From: Glandiceps talaboti
Lineage: Eukaryota; Hemichordata; Enteropneusta; Spengelidae
NCBI RefSeq assembly: GCF_964340395.1
Contig: NC_135559.1
Coordinates: forward strand, 1,160,001 to 1,224,000
Direction: 5' to 3'
Length of the DNA: 64,000 nucleotides
Shown here: positions 35,956-56,800 of the stretch, one piece after another
How positions within the stretch are numbered: the stretch's first letter is position 1
Layout: every line of letters begins with the position of its first letter
Made by a program: the position numbers and the translations under genes
The notes under the pieces: generated by a model
What the model saw: only the letters and a program-made list of their open reading frames with translations
Databases searched by the model: none
Told to the model about the DNA's origin: nothing

Positions 35956-36356
35956 ATAGAGGCTTTCCAAGACAATGTTCAACTTCACAAATGATTGCAT
36001 CACTGACAAAAACTCAGTATAATTATATAGATGACATTTCATCTCAGGGTGTATTTGACCTTCATCTTTATGAAGTCACTTCATCTGAAGGTTTACATAT
36101 GTAGTATGTAATGTAAGTCAATTACTAATGTACAACTTTGAGATGATATGAGTACAAGTTCTATACCATCTAGATATTGAACACAGCTTTGATTGTATCC
36201 TCGTGTTTCCTATTTTGTTTTGGGGTAATAAAGTGTGTTCCTCATTTATGTACCCTGTATTCAGAGAAAGAAAGAAAACTTGAGGTCGAAATGTCACATT
36301 TTGGAGCTTTGATATTAAAATTGTTTTATTCAACATTCTGGTTGTTAATCTTTACG

Positions 36357-36359
<3 letters not shown>

Positions 36360-36436
<77 letters not shown>

Positions 36437-36502
36437 GTATGATGTCTGTGTCTGCATGTGTGTGTGTGTGTGTCTGTCTGTCTGTCTGTCTGTCTGTGTA
36501 TG

Positions 36503-36535
<33 letters not shown>
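36360..36535. repeat. (GT)n/(TCTG)n compound microsatellite
   Basis: Alternating GT runs and TCTG runs. Frames across it are artefacts. Confidence 0.96.
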
Positions 36536-36539
<4 letters not shown>

Positions 36540-36541
<2 letters not shown>

Positions 36542-38255
36542 TGAGTGTCACTCTGTGCATGTGTGTGCCGTTTTACGCTTATCCATCTTGCAGTCATTTT
36601 CAAAAGAAGTGCAGAGGACACCAAAAGTAAAAATGAGGGCTACTATGGCTGTCAACAAAGTGTGGCGATAACAAATCTATAAAGTTCTGAAAACTTACAT
36701 GGTCTGAAAAAAGTACTAGCACGAAGTTTTACTGGTTGAGAATGAAACCAACTTTTGCCATGATATAAAGAGATGAGTAAGATTATAGTACTCGACTATG
36801 ATGACCCTCACTTTGGAACAGCACTCCTAGTGACCAAACGTTATAATCTTTTGTTTTTCGTTATACAACACTCCCAGTGGCCAAACTGTACAATCTTTTG
36901 TTTTTCGTTATAACCGAACAACGCCCCAGTATAATGTTTTAAAAATAACATTCAAACAATAGGAGGATCGGCAAAAATAAATGTTTGTTTCCGATAACAT
37001 GACTTCAGAAAAATAGAGTAGGTAGGTTGGAATTTCATTCTATTTCACTTTCAATTGTTTTTCTATTATAAATCTTCTGAAATATGGTTTATCTCGGCCA
37101 TGGACAGATTTTGTTACTGCCAAGAAAAGAAAATTGACATTTTTCAACTCTTACGTAATAAGTCGTTTTGAGACTGCAAACAGTCGCAATTGCACGTTTT
37201 GACCTTTGAATAAACATGATAAATGGACTTTAAAATTTGACGATGTGTACCGCCATCTCCAGTCGACCTTATAGTAATCCTCGTGTTTCTTAGGCTGGGG
37301 TAGCGTTCACTTCTGAGCCAACGATCATGTTCAATCAACAAATATTCTATCTCTCTATTTCCTTACTGACTTATAAGAATGAAGTAGTTCAGTACAAACT
37401 ATCAGTTTTTGTTCATAAAGCTTTTAAAACTCTGACTAGTTTTGTTTAGCAAACATTGATGTACTGTATATGTTCTCCCTTGCCTTCTTTTTCTCTTGAA
37501 TTATTTGAAGAATGATATTCACTTTTTTTCGTTTTTTCTCTCTCTACTCTTATGTAATTTTTTGTGTGCGATGGACTGAGACCTAAACATTTGAGATAGA
37601 TTAACTTACATCGTACAAGCTTGTCGTTTGGTAATTTCTTTCCGTTATATTTCTCAAATTTAATTCAAATCATACAACCTCGTTAAGATCGAAAATAAAG
37701 TGTTACTATCACTAGTAGCTTTGGAAGAAAAAGTTTGGAAATTGGGGAAAGGAAAGCTATCTTTGAAATTGTAAAATTGTGTTAAGCCACATTACCATTG
37801 AACAACGATCGAGTTAACCTTGCCTACTTTAAAGTTTCCTTTGATTATTAAGAAAGTGAAAAATTTCGTGTATTCATTCCGTGGATGTGGGGGGGGGGGG
37901 GTTATGAAGATTTTTGAGAGTGAGGGGGGGGGGGTGCGTGCGAAAAAAAATCCTTTTAAAAGTTGCTGTAAATTCTGATAGCAGGTTTAGTAAAAGTCAC
38001 TTTGTACGTTTATAATTTTCAAATTTAAGCTTACTGTTCCGAACTGTTGAGCCTCTTGTCTATATCGATTAATTGACATTCAGAACTTTCCTTTTTTAGT
38101 CTTTTGACTTTAATTTGGTCTGTTGGATCGGTGTAAGCTTATAACAGAACTTTATTGTTTTTTTTAGTTTGCATTTTTATTTCTCCTAGCAATGTGGACC
38201 GTACCCATATATAGTTAAATATTAAAGTTAAGAGGGAAAAGTTAATGCTTAATCA
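36540..38255. other. Spacer before the second CFAP97D gene
   Basis: No supported gene. It holds two tandem half-copies of an element with agtg(a/g)ccaaac and aatcttttgtttttcgttat (36820-36920), related to 53795-53945, and G homopolymers near 37890-37935. Confidence 0.45.
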
Positions 38256-38372
38256 GACATTCATTTGCTACTGTGGACGACGAGTCAACACAACACACAA
38301 AAGACAGCACGAATTTCAGGACTGACGTCGTTTTCTGTAAAGTTGTTGGAAATAGTCACCTAAAATATCATA

Positions 38373-44101
<5,729 letters not shown>

Positions 44102-44505
44102 TTCATATATTTCATTTTCCCTCCCAAGTCCTGACTGTGTTTTGTTCATAAGTCAGGATCATGACAAAACTGACATGATAACAAATAATAAAACATTTAT
44201 GATATTTTAATTAATATGGAAACTCAAGTTTAGCATGTCAAAAGGATGATGACCATTTTGAAAACGGCAGCCATTTTTAATTTATGCAAAATGTTTAATA
44301 TCTAGTTTCAATGAGCATGTCATACTCTGCCTTAACTCCAAATATGGTTCTTTTATCACGAAGTTAAAAAAACATTTTATTAATTGTATGAAGTATGAAT
44401 TATACATGGCAGCCATCTTGAATATAGTATCCATTTCTTAAATTTATGTCAGTTGATCCATGGCTGATTGTAATCAGCTCTTATTTATATTAATAATGTT
44501 ATATA

Positions 44506-44720
44506 CAGCACTTTCCAACACAGTGCTCAAAGCACTTTACAAATAGTACCCCTGGCACAGATCTATATCTATAATAAGGATCCTTAACTTCCTGGAAGCA
44601 TCTTCACTTCTTTAAGCCAAGTTAGGGGGTTTTATCCGACATATCCGCTGGATTAATATACACTGTTACTGTCTGCCTCGTCACATCAAAACATTCAAAG
44701 TCAACAACGATCTACTAACA
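44506..44720. repeat. Dispersed repeat R3, head copy
   Basis: Shares tacagcactttccaacacag, tgctcaaagcactttaca and agtacccctggca with 56910-56970. This core resembles SINE-like repeats that are widespread in animals, but I cannot name the family. Confidence 0.6.
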
Positions 44721-45197
44721 CTGTGCAGTAACATTCACCACACCATTGTTGTAAAACCACATACCACTTTACGGCACTATATCAAGACACATTGCCAAGA
44801 GGCATCAGCAGAAAAATATGCTATGACGAGAGAATGTCATCATCACATAGCATACTGGATTTCACAACAAATACAAATGTGAGCACACAACATACACAGA
44901 GATATACATCAATAATATAGATACAGAACACACAGACACAGACACACACGCACAGACACACAGAGACAGACAGACAGACAGACACACACAGACACACACA
45001 CACACACACACACAAGCACATGCAAAACATTTATGTTTCACATAAACCTTTGAAGAAATGCTACTAAGCCATAAAAGAAAGTTTATAATTTTAATAAATC
45101 TGAATAAATCATTATCAAATAATTATTGGCAGTGCAAATAATTTGATATTTCATTTAAGAAGTAAGGCAGTACTAAAATAACTTCTTTTTTATCTTT

Positions 45198-45575
45198 TAC
45201 AACTGCCAACATCAGACCATAGATGGGCAAAACCTGTTACAAACAGGGAAAGTAAACAACTGAATTGGATTAATAACACTTAGCATAGCATGTTGGAAGT
45301 ACAGAGACTTGTATTTACATTCCATCATTTGATAAGAACAGTTTTATGGCCACTTTCTATAGTAGTTCATGTTTACAAACAAATTTCCATTTCCCGTTGC
45401 ATTTTCATGTGCACATAAAGCGGCCACAACACTGTTCTTATCAAACTATGGTGTGTATTATGCAACATAAATCTCTGCTGTGCCAACATACTAAGCCAAG
45501 TGTTATTAATCATTTATTTACTTTCCCTGTTTATAACAGGTTCTGTACGTCCATGGTCTGATGTCAGCAGTTGTA
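45198..45575. mobile_element. Foldback element with arms of about 165 bp
   Basis: The left arm (about 45198-45362) begins tacaactgccaacatcagac; the right arm (about 45410-45575) ends with its reverse complement, with roughly 80% pairing by eye. Paired blocks include cagggaaagtaaa/tttactttccctg and ttgataagaacag/ctgttcttatcaa. No coding capacity. It lies between CFAP97D-B and centrobin. Confidence 0.85.
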
Positions 45576-45599
45576 CTTCCTAATGTACATCACATTAAA

Positions 45600-46920
45600 A
45601 ACTTATAGCTATTTCAGGTTTTGCGATATAGAAATTCGAAAAAACAAAGAAGATGAATGAGTGTGTGATTAAGTTACACACACAAAGATGTCAACATCAC
45701 CAAGGCTAATTCTATATCAAGACTTTTGCTTATAATTTGCAAACAGAGAGACATAAGGCAGTTTTGGAGCTACTGGCAGGAATAATCACATAAATTGGTA
45801 ATTACGTTTTTTTGGCGATAGTCCAAAGATTGTTCACATAAAATAAAGTAAATGGAAAGAATATACAGTGTGAAGTCTAATGGCAGTTTTTTTTTCTTTT
45901 TAAAGCTAGACAGATTTATGGCAGTCAGTTCACATCTACTGTGAAAAAAGTGGGATTTTAACAGGCAGAATTTTGAATATTTTTAAAATACATTTGTTTG
46001 AGAATAGTGGAACAGTTAAGTACAAAAATTCATGGACAAAAAGTGGATGCAAAAGTACGTGAATGCAAACAAATTATGAAAGGAAATCACAAAACAACCA
46101 CCACAATATCATATGAACAAAAAATATCAACAAAAACAAAATATACAACTTACTACAAATAGTACATAAGAGTGAAAAAATTGAAAAACCACAACACAAA
46201 GTATAAAAATATAATTGTTAAACTTCTACATTGGTGAATTCTATACTTGTATTGGTGTGGTAATGCAATGATAGTCCACAGACTTGCCTATTTGATATAT
46301 TGATGTGACTTTTGGTGAACAACATATTGAGCCACATAACAAGTCTTTGGGTAGACTGTAAGATACATCATGTTGTTCCACCCCGGCCTGCAGTATCTAT
46401 AGGGAATGACTGATGTGTGAGGGTGTCCCATCACGGTGTACCTTACAGACTAGTCTCTGGGCTAATACACTGCATAAGTGTGGAGTGCAATGGTAGTGCA
46501 TTGTATCAGTATAGTGTAATGTGGGTAAAATTTGTCACAATTCAAACATCTCTCAACTTATATTATCATGTGTTTTGGCTACAACATATTTTGAAAAATT
46601 ACCAATCTGAAATGAATAAAGAAAACAGATCAATGAAGGAAACCGATAAACACACACCTGTCACCCAGTGTCTATATATCACATCATCAGAACACCATTA
46701 TTAAGTAATAACAGTCAACAAGATCACTTTCTAAGTTTTGCTACACTAGTACATTGGATAACAATATTTGAAAATACTATATTCTTTAGACTCTAGGGTA
46801 TGTCATGTTGTTCTGTCCTCATCTTCTCTTCTTTCATGAGAGTATTAAGCCGATCCTTAACGGTGTCCCAACACGACATATTTTACAGATTACTATATTG
46901 TTATCATTATTTTAATAAAT
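45600..46920. other. Spacer between CFAP97D-B and centrobin
   Basis: No supported gene. A candidate polyadenylation signal for centrobin (tttatt on the plus strand, 46923-46928) lies about 245 bases beyond the stop codon. Confidence 0.4.
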
Positions 46921-47171
46921 AATTTATTCCAAATTCACTAATAATTAAATTATTATAAAGTCCATTGATTATTCTACAATATGTACACAATTCATTTGAA
47001 AATTAAAATAATCTTCATTCACACAAAAACAATCAGTCTAATTATAATAAACATTGTTTTCGTACAGTGATTGGCTTATATCGTGTCACATGGTATGGAC
47101 TGGTGACCAATAGTGACCTCATTTGCATAGAGTGTGTGTTTGTCACATTCTGTTTTCCCTTTTCCCTGTCT

Positions 47172-47459
47172 TTATTTCCATGCACTAACTGGTCTGGACA
47201 CTTTCCGAACACCATGGCCTATCATTTTCTTGTCTTTCTGTGATTGGTTGTTTTTAATAACAGGTCCTCTACCATGTGGACATGGTTGTACACTAGGTTG
47301 TTGTGGTCTTAGTGTTTGTTGTCTGATTGCTTGGGACTGTTTATTGACCTAATAGAGGTAAAGAGACAAATACTCATTATCTGATAGCACTTCATAGGTG
47401 TGTGCCTAGTAAATTATCTAATTGGCTAACTGAAAATGTAAAGGCTGACATACATGTAT

Positions 47460-47519
<60 letters not shown>

Positions 47520-47575
47520 CATCAAACACATACACACACACACACAGAATCAATCACAGACATATGCAGAAGAAA

Positions 47576-47620
<45 letters not shown>

Positions 47621-48414
47621 ATGTTTCCTGATGAAAATTAATATTCAAATAATCACAGAAGAACCCATGCAATAATCTTACATAATTTGCACCTTATAGC
47701 TATAGTACAAACAAACAAACAAACAAACAAACAAACAAACAAACAACAGACATTTCAAGAAGCATTAATTATATGAAATGCTATAGATATACTAAATGCA
47801 TGGACTGTATTTACCAATAATACTGTAACATTTCTTTAAACTGATACAGCTATAATTTGGATATCATATTTCACATCAGACAGAAAAACATTCTACACTT
47901 CTGACCAATCAGGTTGCATGCATATCATGCTGGAATGTGAGATGGTGAATTACATAGAGATGACAGCCACCACAAGAGATACAATGTATAGAAAGGACAA
48001 TTAACTCACATATAAAGCTGTTAATGAGAGAAAAAATATATCCACCATAATGTTGTGAGATGTAAGAATCAAAGCAAGTTGTTAGTATATTTTAATTTTG
48101 TAACATTACGATCTTGTAATAAGTTCTTGTACCACGACAAAGGGTGTTATTACATACAACATCTCTGAAACGTTGTCCTTGTCTAGTGATATTGTAGTAT
48201 CAAAGATAAACATTGTATGTGAAACACAGTTTTAGTGATGTCTAATGAAACTGACTGTACCACATTATGTTTGTGTCGTACTACATACCTACATATCATT
48301 TACCAATGGGGTCATAACGAGATGAACAATTCTGACTATCCAGCTACGAATGAAAGTTAGAAACACATCTTGTCTGGAACCATAATTTTATCTACATGTT
48401 GAATATTACAAACC

Positions 48415-48447
<33 letters not shown>

Positions 48448-50793
48448 GGTTTCCCTTTCTGTCCCATTTGATTACTAATATTACGTCTAGCTTTAGGTAC
48501 TCCTGGTTGCTGTTTTAACTCGGCTTTCTGCTGTTGTTGGTTCCTAAAAAAATCAGAAGTGAATGCAATTAGTAAATTAAATATAATTATCTCTATCTTT
48601 ATTGGTGGAGCAACTTAGAGTATTCAGGAAGATTTCTCTTAAATACTATTACACGCTGAATCATGTACAAACATGTAAATTTATGCCAAGTAATACTCTC
48701 GTCTGAGCTTGAATCATGTACAAACTTGTAACTTTAGGCCCAGTAATACTTTCGTCTGAGTCTGAATCATTTACAAACTTGTAACTTTAGGCCAAGCAAT
48801 ACTTATGTCTGAGCTTGAACCATTGCTTGTTACTCATCAAGACACTTATCAAGCATTGGTTGGGGCAAAAGGTCCAAGTGTTTGAATAAACTGATGTTGT
48901 TGCTGTTTTCTCTATGTCTCTTAAACAGATAATATACATGTATACAGACATGCAAAGTACTGATATCTATCGCAGTCACAGATACCAACTACTTACTTCA
49001 ACTGAGGCACTTCTCTGAGGTAATGGAGGAATTCAGAAGCTTTTGGAAGATCATTATTTTGATTGGTGGATGGATGACTTGATGTAGGTGCTGTATTTTC
49101 TTGTCGTTTGTACACTTCTAAAAGTCTGGAGATTTCTGCAACTTGCATCGGTGTCAGTACACCCTGTGCTTGGACTTCATTGTCTGCAGTGTCTAATACC
49201 AAGGAAAAGAAGCATTGTACACATCAGATTTTAACAGAACCGACAATATGTGATGGAGAAACACTTTTTGTGCATAGAGTGACAAATGAAGAGGTGGATA
49301 GATGGACAGATGGGAAAACAAATGGGTAGCTGGGTGGCTTATAACACTCTCACAGCAGGTGCATTAACCATCATACATGTACAACCTTGGCTTACAAAAT
49401 AGCTTGGTTATACAGATTACAATCAGAACCACTCAATTCAATATCTTGTCAAACTGTTGCCAAAAAATTACTATTCACCACAAGTAGGCACTAACAATGT
49501 GAAATAAGCTGCTGACAGAGTAAAGGTAAAAATTGCTACTTTTGTTACAAATTGAATTCGTCCATAAAATGAAAGCAAAATAGGTAATGTTTGAATGTAC
49601 ACTATTTGTGGAGCATCACAGGCAAAAATAGTGATATAAGAAAAGGTTTGTTGATTTTTACAATACATAATTATTTGGCAAAACTCAAATGGTTAATTAA
49701 TCAAAGGATATCATACTATTTGAGAACTGTAGGATATATAAACTTACTTCTGACATCTTTAGTTGGTGACTGGAATAGTACTTGACTTTGACTTGGTTCA
49801 TATTTGGGTTTGTCAGTAGTTTCAACTCTACCTCGTTGCAGTGTAGCAGCTACAGTTGGTTGATATGTTGTATCTCTGGTTGGTAACACATCAACTCTAC
49901 CCTGCTGTGTAGCTCTCTCTGATGGAGGCTGACCAGGAAACTCAGATGTCAGTTTTGAGGGAGGTTCACTTGACATGGGGTAATGTGAACCCCCTCCTAG
50001 GGTAACATTTTCACGTACAGCTCTCTTGATTGGACAACTACCAGTTGAAGTCTCTGTTATATGAAAATATGAATATATGATGAGCTAAAAAAGGACACAC
50101 ATAATAAACATTATCTGCAGATATAGATACTTGGAAGGCGTGGAAAAAAGTGTTAACAAACATATGATCTTTTGCTAATAAAAATTTCTACTCACAGAGT
50201 CAAAAACTTTCTTGGAGGAAGCAAATACAAAATTTTCCTTTCTTTCTCATAGTCATTGTCATATTTGAATTATACAGAAAATATTACAAAGGCAAGGCTG
50301 ATTTGATCTCAGTTGTATTTGAGTAATGTTTTGGGGACCCACAGACAAGTCATTTACATCAAGCCTGTATTGCACAACCTCTCTAAGATTAGAGTTGTAA
50401 AAAATATCAACTCAGGCTAAGAAAAGGACTCTTGTATTCTGGGAAAGGCATTCTGGGAAATAAACAAAGTTAGGAACTTAGGAAAACACCTACAAGTTTT
50501 CGGTACAGTCATGATTTATATGTAACATTTGTAACTTTACTTATTGATCACGATAACAATCAAAGACTATCTTATTACCTGATACAGCTGACCGTGCTGA
50601 CATCAACAACTCTGGTTCCTCTGATAAAGCTCCATCACTTTGTTGATCAATGGACAGTAATGGTGAACCTGGTGATCTGTCAAGTAACTAGTGAATGATA
50701 ACAACAACATGATCAGTTTTCAAGACATTCTTGTTTTTATTTTGATGCACAATACAATCTTCTATATTTTGGATAAACAAGCATATCTGCTAT

Positions 50794-50842
<49 letters not shown>

Positions 50843-53800
50843 CATGCCTATAGCTACTGAACCTTTACTACCGATAGCCAAATTTTCAAAAAGATAAAAA
50901 CTGGCCTTTCTTGAGAGTCACCACACAGTAAGAGATTGGGGAACATCAAATTTTGGTGTGTCACTAGAAATTATGTGCATCGGTGGTGCGTCAAATTGGC
51001 TTAGAGGGCACACTAATGAACACTGATTCAAGCTTTACTTACCATTTTAATATAATACTGCAATTCGTTTTGTTTGTCTTCATGTTTTAGAAACTTATCA
51101 GACATTGTATCATACTGATCACTGTAAGGGAAAAAAACAGTCAAATTTTGATTTCATATCATAAAGTCATTGCATGTTTAAAAAATATGCAAATAACTAC
51201 ATTGATATGCAGATACGTGTATAGCAACCAATCACATATCATGTCATGTGTCTCTGCATGTAAATTTGAAAATATGCAAATAGGCAGACTACATCCACCA
51301 TTCACCATAAAGCACGAATCAAGGTTGTTATCACAAAAACATAAGCAAATTACTCTGATGTGATATACAAACATCTAACAATCATATTGTATTACAAATT
51401 TTACAGAACACCAGTTCACAAAGTACTTGAGCAACTTTTGTCAGGGCATCATCAAGTTGGCAAAGACGATAAACATGTATCTCAGAGAAGAATAAATTCA
51501 AAATCTTGATAATAATTACTTACTGTGTGTTATCAAGTGGTCCAGTAGATATAATACTGTAATTTGCCTTGGCATCTTGTTCATTACGATCACCAGTTCT
51601 CACTGTCTGGTGTTCAAAACTTTGTAAGTGTAGATTACCATTTTCTCTCATCATCCAACCATCCTCTACACAAAATAAAACATCACATAACTATTACAAG
51701 TCTTCACAGAAGTGTAGTGAAAGTAGTAAGTATGCAACACCTCTTTTATGTTACCTAACATACCTGACAAGAGGGCCTTAAATAATGGTTTTTACCTGGG
51801 GAGGGGTTAAATGGTAACTGTCTTACCTGGGCAGTGGGTAAATGGTAACTGTCTTACTGGCAAGAGGGCCTTAGACAATGGTTTTATCTGGGGAAGGGGG
51901 TAAATGGTAACTGTCTCTTACCTGGGCAATGGGTAAAAGATAACTGGGGGTGGGGGTGGTGGATACAATGACTATCCTACCTGTTTGTAAAGTTTCATCT
52001 TGTCTTTCCAATGGATAGAAGCTGTTATCTACATCTTGGCTAAGTTGTGGTCCATGTAACTCAATCTGAGTATGTTCATGTTTGTTGATATGTTCCTTTT
52101 CAGTAATGTTATCTTGTGGTACTAAGTATCTCTGTTGGTGTGACACATCCCTGGACTCACTTCCATCCACAGATCTACCAACATGGAATCTATCCTGATA
52201 TTGTGGTGGGTTGGAAGATTGGTAGGACGGCTGAAAACTTGTATTGGATGGTTGGCTGATGTCTGGTTGGTAGCTGGTCTGGGGTGGATGGCTGAGTACT
52301 GGTTCTTGGTATGTATGTGTGTAAACTGGTCTTTGGGAAGTTATATGCATTAAATCTAATGTAAGAAAATCAAAATATTATTTGTGATTTGCTTTGGAAA
52401 TAACACATACCTCAAAACTTATCACTGTAATATGTAAGTGGATAACATGCATTGTAAGTGGATACACATATCAATGATACATTATTTTGTAATATGCATT
52501 TATATATCCCATAATGGCAGAACATGGTAAAACACATCTAAAACACTGCATTACAATATCTTGATATTTGTTCAAATCTAAATATTTGAGAATAAGAGCC
52601 GTTCATAGAATAGCTATACCATCTAATTTCATCTTAAGTCAGACCTCATTAATACACAAATAAAAATATTCCCAATATTTGTCTGAAGATGAAGACATTC
52701 AACAAGGCTTGCATGTATAATAATATTATATGAAAGAATCTGACGAGAGTAAACAAGTTGTAAAAGTGCATTTTACCTTTATTTGCTGTGTGTTCCTCAG
52801 GTATTGTTGTTAAGCCAGCTGTGTGTTGTTGCTGATTTCCTTTGATTGAATCATAATTTGGTCCACTGTCTAAATCTTTCTGATAATAGTTATGGTCATT
52901 TTCACTTCCTATAGATGACATATCTCTTTGATAATGGTGAACATCATGGTATTCACTATGTCCATTGGTCTGATATTGGTCAGTTTGCCCTTGTCCATTA
53001 CTTTGGTATTGGTCTGCGTGCCTTTGTCCACTGGTCTGATATTGGTCAGTTTGCCCTTGTCCATTACTCTGGTATTGGTCACCTTGCCTTTGTCCACTGG
53101 TCTGGTATTGGCCAGTTTGCCCTTGTCCATTACTCTGGTATTGGTCTGCATGCCTTTGTCCACTGGTCTGGTATTGGCCAGTTTGCCCTTGTCCACTGGT
53201 CTGGTATTGGTCTGCGTGCCTTTGGCCATTGGTCTGGTATTGGTATTGGTCTTTCAGTTTATGTTCATTTGTCTGATAGTGGTCAGTTTGTTCAAACATA
53301 CTGATATCTGTAAACCTACTCATATCACTCAATAGACCACTACTTAGCATACTAGCATTTAATCCTCCAAATGTTGACTGTAAAAGTAATAAATGAGAAA
53401 ATTATTTATTTTTTGTAGATTTATAAGTAGACTGAAATATCTGTAATATTATACCATAAATGAGTCAGGTTTAAAAAAAAATATGGAATATATACTCTGG
53501 CCGTTCTATGTCATGTCAATGTGTGTCTACGTCATTGATTCTGCTGTGTTCAAAATATGAGTCAAAACTCTCAAAATTGCCATTCCTTTCCCCAGGTTTT
53601 TTTTAGTGATTCGTAGTGACAAGGGCCCTTAGGTCACTCATATTTTCCTTGGCTGAACACAGAAAAACATTCGGGAATATTATCTAATTGCTTCACATGT
53701 GGATCTTGTGGTATAAATGGAAATAACCAATATTTCAATCCAATTTAGAAGGTAACCAATTCACAATATGTCATATTCATAATTCAAGTTATCAGAAAAA

Positions 53801-56800
53801 CAAAAGATTGCATAGTTTGGCCACTAGGGGTGCTGTTCAAAATCAAATCATCAGTAATCCAGTGTACGAGTTCTATGGATGTTAGGTGGCAGTTACAAGA
53901 AAGACAAAAGATTGCATAGTTTGGTCACTAGGAGTGCTGTTAAAAAGCAATACTATAGCCCCCTTTGAAAAGTAATCATTTCTCAGTGTGCACTTACAAA
54001 AGTTGGTTGCACTCTCCATCAGTCAAAGCACTCTGTCAGTAACTTTGTTCTGATCATGTATTAAATTATATGAAATGACAACAGTCAACAATTTCAGTAT
54101 ATCAACTGAATGGCATCACATTTCCCATAATACACCATTCAAGATGGTGGACATACAAGTTCCATATGAGATGTAAAACAATCAAATACAAGTCTATTGA
54201 AAACAAGCGACCTATCGGTCAGAATAGCTCCGCTGTTTTTTTTTTTAATTTAATTTTTTATTTTGATGACATGTAGAAGTGGTTCAGGTCTTCACTATGC
54301 AGTTTTGCTTTAGTGATGCAATAAAGTGGTTAGTGGTTTCATATGATGTCTCACTATAAAACACATTTTACACAGAAGTTGGTAATGTATTGTACTTTTA
54401 TACCATAGTCACCATTTTATAACAAAAATCTACTGTTATGAAAAATTGCACAAAATCTCAGAAAAAAATGACTGGGAAATGCACACAAGAAAAAGAAAAA
54501 AAGAGGATTTTGAGGTTGGCTATAAATAATTCCAGTGTCTTACAGCTGTAACCCTGGAAAATTTTAATGATGAATGAAATAAACTAGGGATCTAAAATAA
54601 TTTTGAGGCAATTTGAATTTCAATTTTCTAACAAATTTACAAAGTCAACAACATTCAACTTGTACTAGTTGTGGTAGATATATATAGGGAAGAAATGTAT
54701 TAATCGCCATCTTAGTTTCCGTACGGCGACAATCTCAAGTTAAGTACCCGGAAGAGAGTCATTCTCAGCCATACGTTACAGTGGTAACACTCGTTCATGT
54801 TCGGTTACCTTTCACAAAGAAAACACAACGAAATGCTTGAAATGATCTTTTTTTTTATTTCTTTTCATCACAACAACAAAATCTGCGTGATTGATCAAAA
54901 GTGTTGTAAACTAAACCAGAAAGAATTATCGGACTGGCTAAACTTCCCGATGAACTGGAGTAAGGTCCTACTACTTCCAAGTAAGCCTCGATAGTACTAT
55001 AGTACGTGAGAAAATCGTCTCAAACTAGCGATACAACTTTCAAAATATAACTTGACATGTCTTCATTTGTTAGAGTTATACAATTCAAGACGGGTTTTCA
55101 CTCGAAAACAACAATTCTGTGAATAATGACACTCTGAACGCAGCGATTTCTCGGACGATGTTACCACTGTAACGTATGGCTGACAACGACTTGCTTCCGG
55201 GTTAGTCCCTCGTGCATACGGGTGGATTGTCGGCGATTAACACATACATCGTCTGATATTTTAATTCACAGTGTTTCTTGTGACCGGCGCCTGTCAGCAG
55301 ACTCTGCCATTTTTTTCATCATTCCATTGTATTTAAACCTTGTACTTGACATTTCGCAATATTTATAATTCTCAACAAAATACCTCAACATGCCTCACTT
55401 CGCTCGTACTCAAAGCAGCCCCGCGCGGTATGATCACTGACACTGATGACATGATGAGAGAGAACCTTTTCGGATTTACATGTAAAACGGGGAAAGATAC
55501 GCAAAACATAATGCAAAGTCTAAAGCCAAATTAAAGTTGTAATTATTTTAATTATTTTTACTTGCCAAATATTTGCATTTTGGAAAGGCAAGACACGTTC
55601 ATGTCGTTTAACTTTACATGTGAACTGTCGGCCATAACTTCAACCGCATGTCTGGCATGCCCTTCCTTACGCAAGTTGTCTGAATTCTGGTTCACTGTCA
55701 TTCCAAATTGCACGACAATATAGAATTAACCACAAGTTACATGTTATCTGAAAACATCACACTTTTATAGTGGGTCTGAAGTGTGATTTTAGTGAGTACC
55801 AAGAACGTCCTGTGTTGATACTCAAGATGCTTGCTGTGGAAAATCGCTCGGTCAAATGAGGTCACCTTCAGCTTCTGGTCGAATCAGGATAGAGTATGCA
55901 AATGAGGATGTTGCGGACTGATTTGAAGTTTACAACCCTGTTTCGAACAAACGCTTGTCATTTGGGCGCCCAATGCGTAGAATTATGACTATAGCACATA
56001 TTACATCGTTTGTTTGACGTCAATAGTGTCTTTTGAAAAGTGGCAGTTTACTTAAAGTCTCGTCGACTGATTTCCAATATGGCGTCGGTCATTATGCTCA
56101 TTAACATATTCATTTTTTTTTCAAATTACAAAAAAAAAATCATAAAAAATAAAAATGAGGATGTGCTGACTTGAAATTAACAAATCTGAGTAAGCTACCC
56201 CCTGCGCATCAACACGCCAGATATCAAAGCAATCTAATAAGAGGTTTTCAAGGAGTTGATGAAAATGACATTTTATGAAAAAAAATCATAAAAAATTGAA
56301 AATGGCACAGATCAACTTGGCATGAACAAATCTGAATAGCCTCCCCCCAGGGAACATGCACACCAAATATCGAAGAATTCCGACTGTCACTTCCGGAGTA
56401 GATAGTAAAAATATAAAAGTTTGACGGACACCTATGATTCACTCTACTCTCTATACCTCAATACCCACCTATACCTAAAGCTACGCTTTCAGCTTTCGCT
56501 GACAGCGGAGCTAATAAATAACTTGATTGTGTGTCAACAAACTTTATTCTAATATAAGTATTTGAAGTTCCAACCTTATGAATATGTTTACTGAGAAGTT
56601 CCATATTGCTTACCTTTCTGGAAGGTGCGGGTGATGAATTAGTTGTACAAAGTATTTTCAAGGCTTCATTACAGTGAGACTGCATCAGAGTTTGTAACTT
56701 GGAAACCAATTCAGACCTAGAATAAATTATAATGACCGTGAAAATATTAAAGCACTGGCTACTGATACATGTTATTTTATTTCACAGCCTAACAGCAAGC

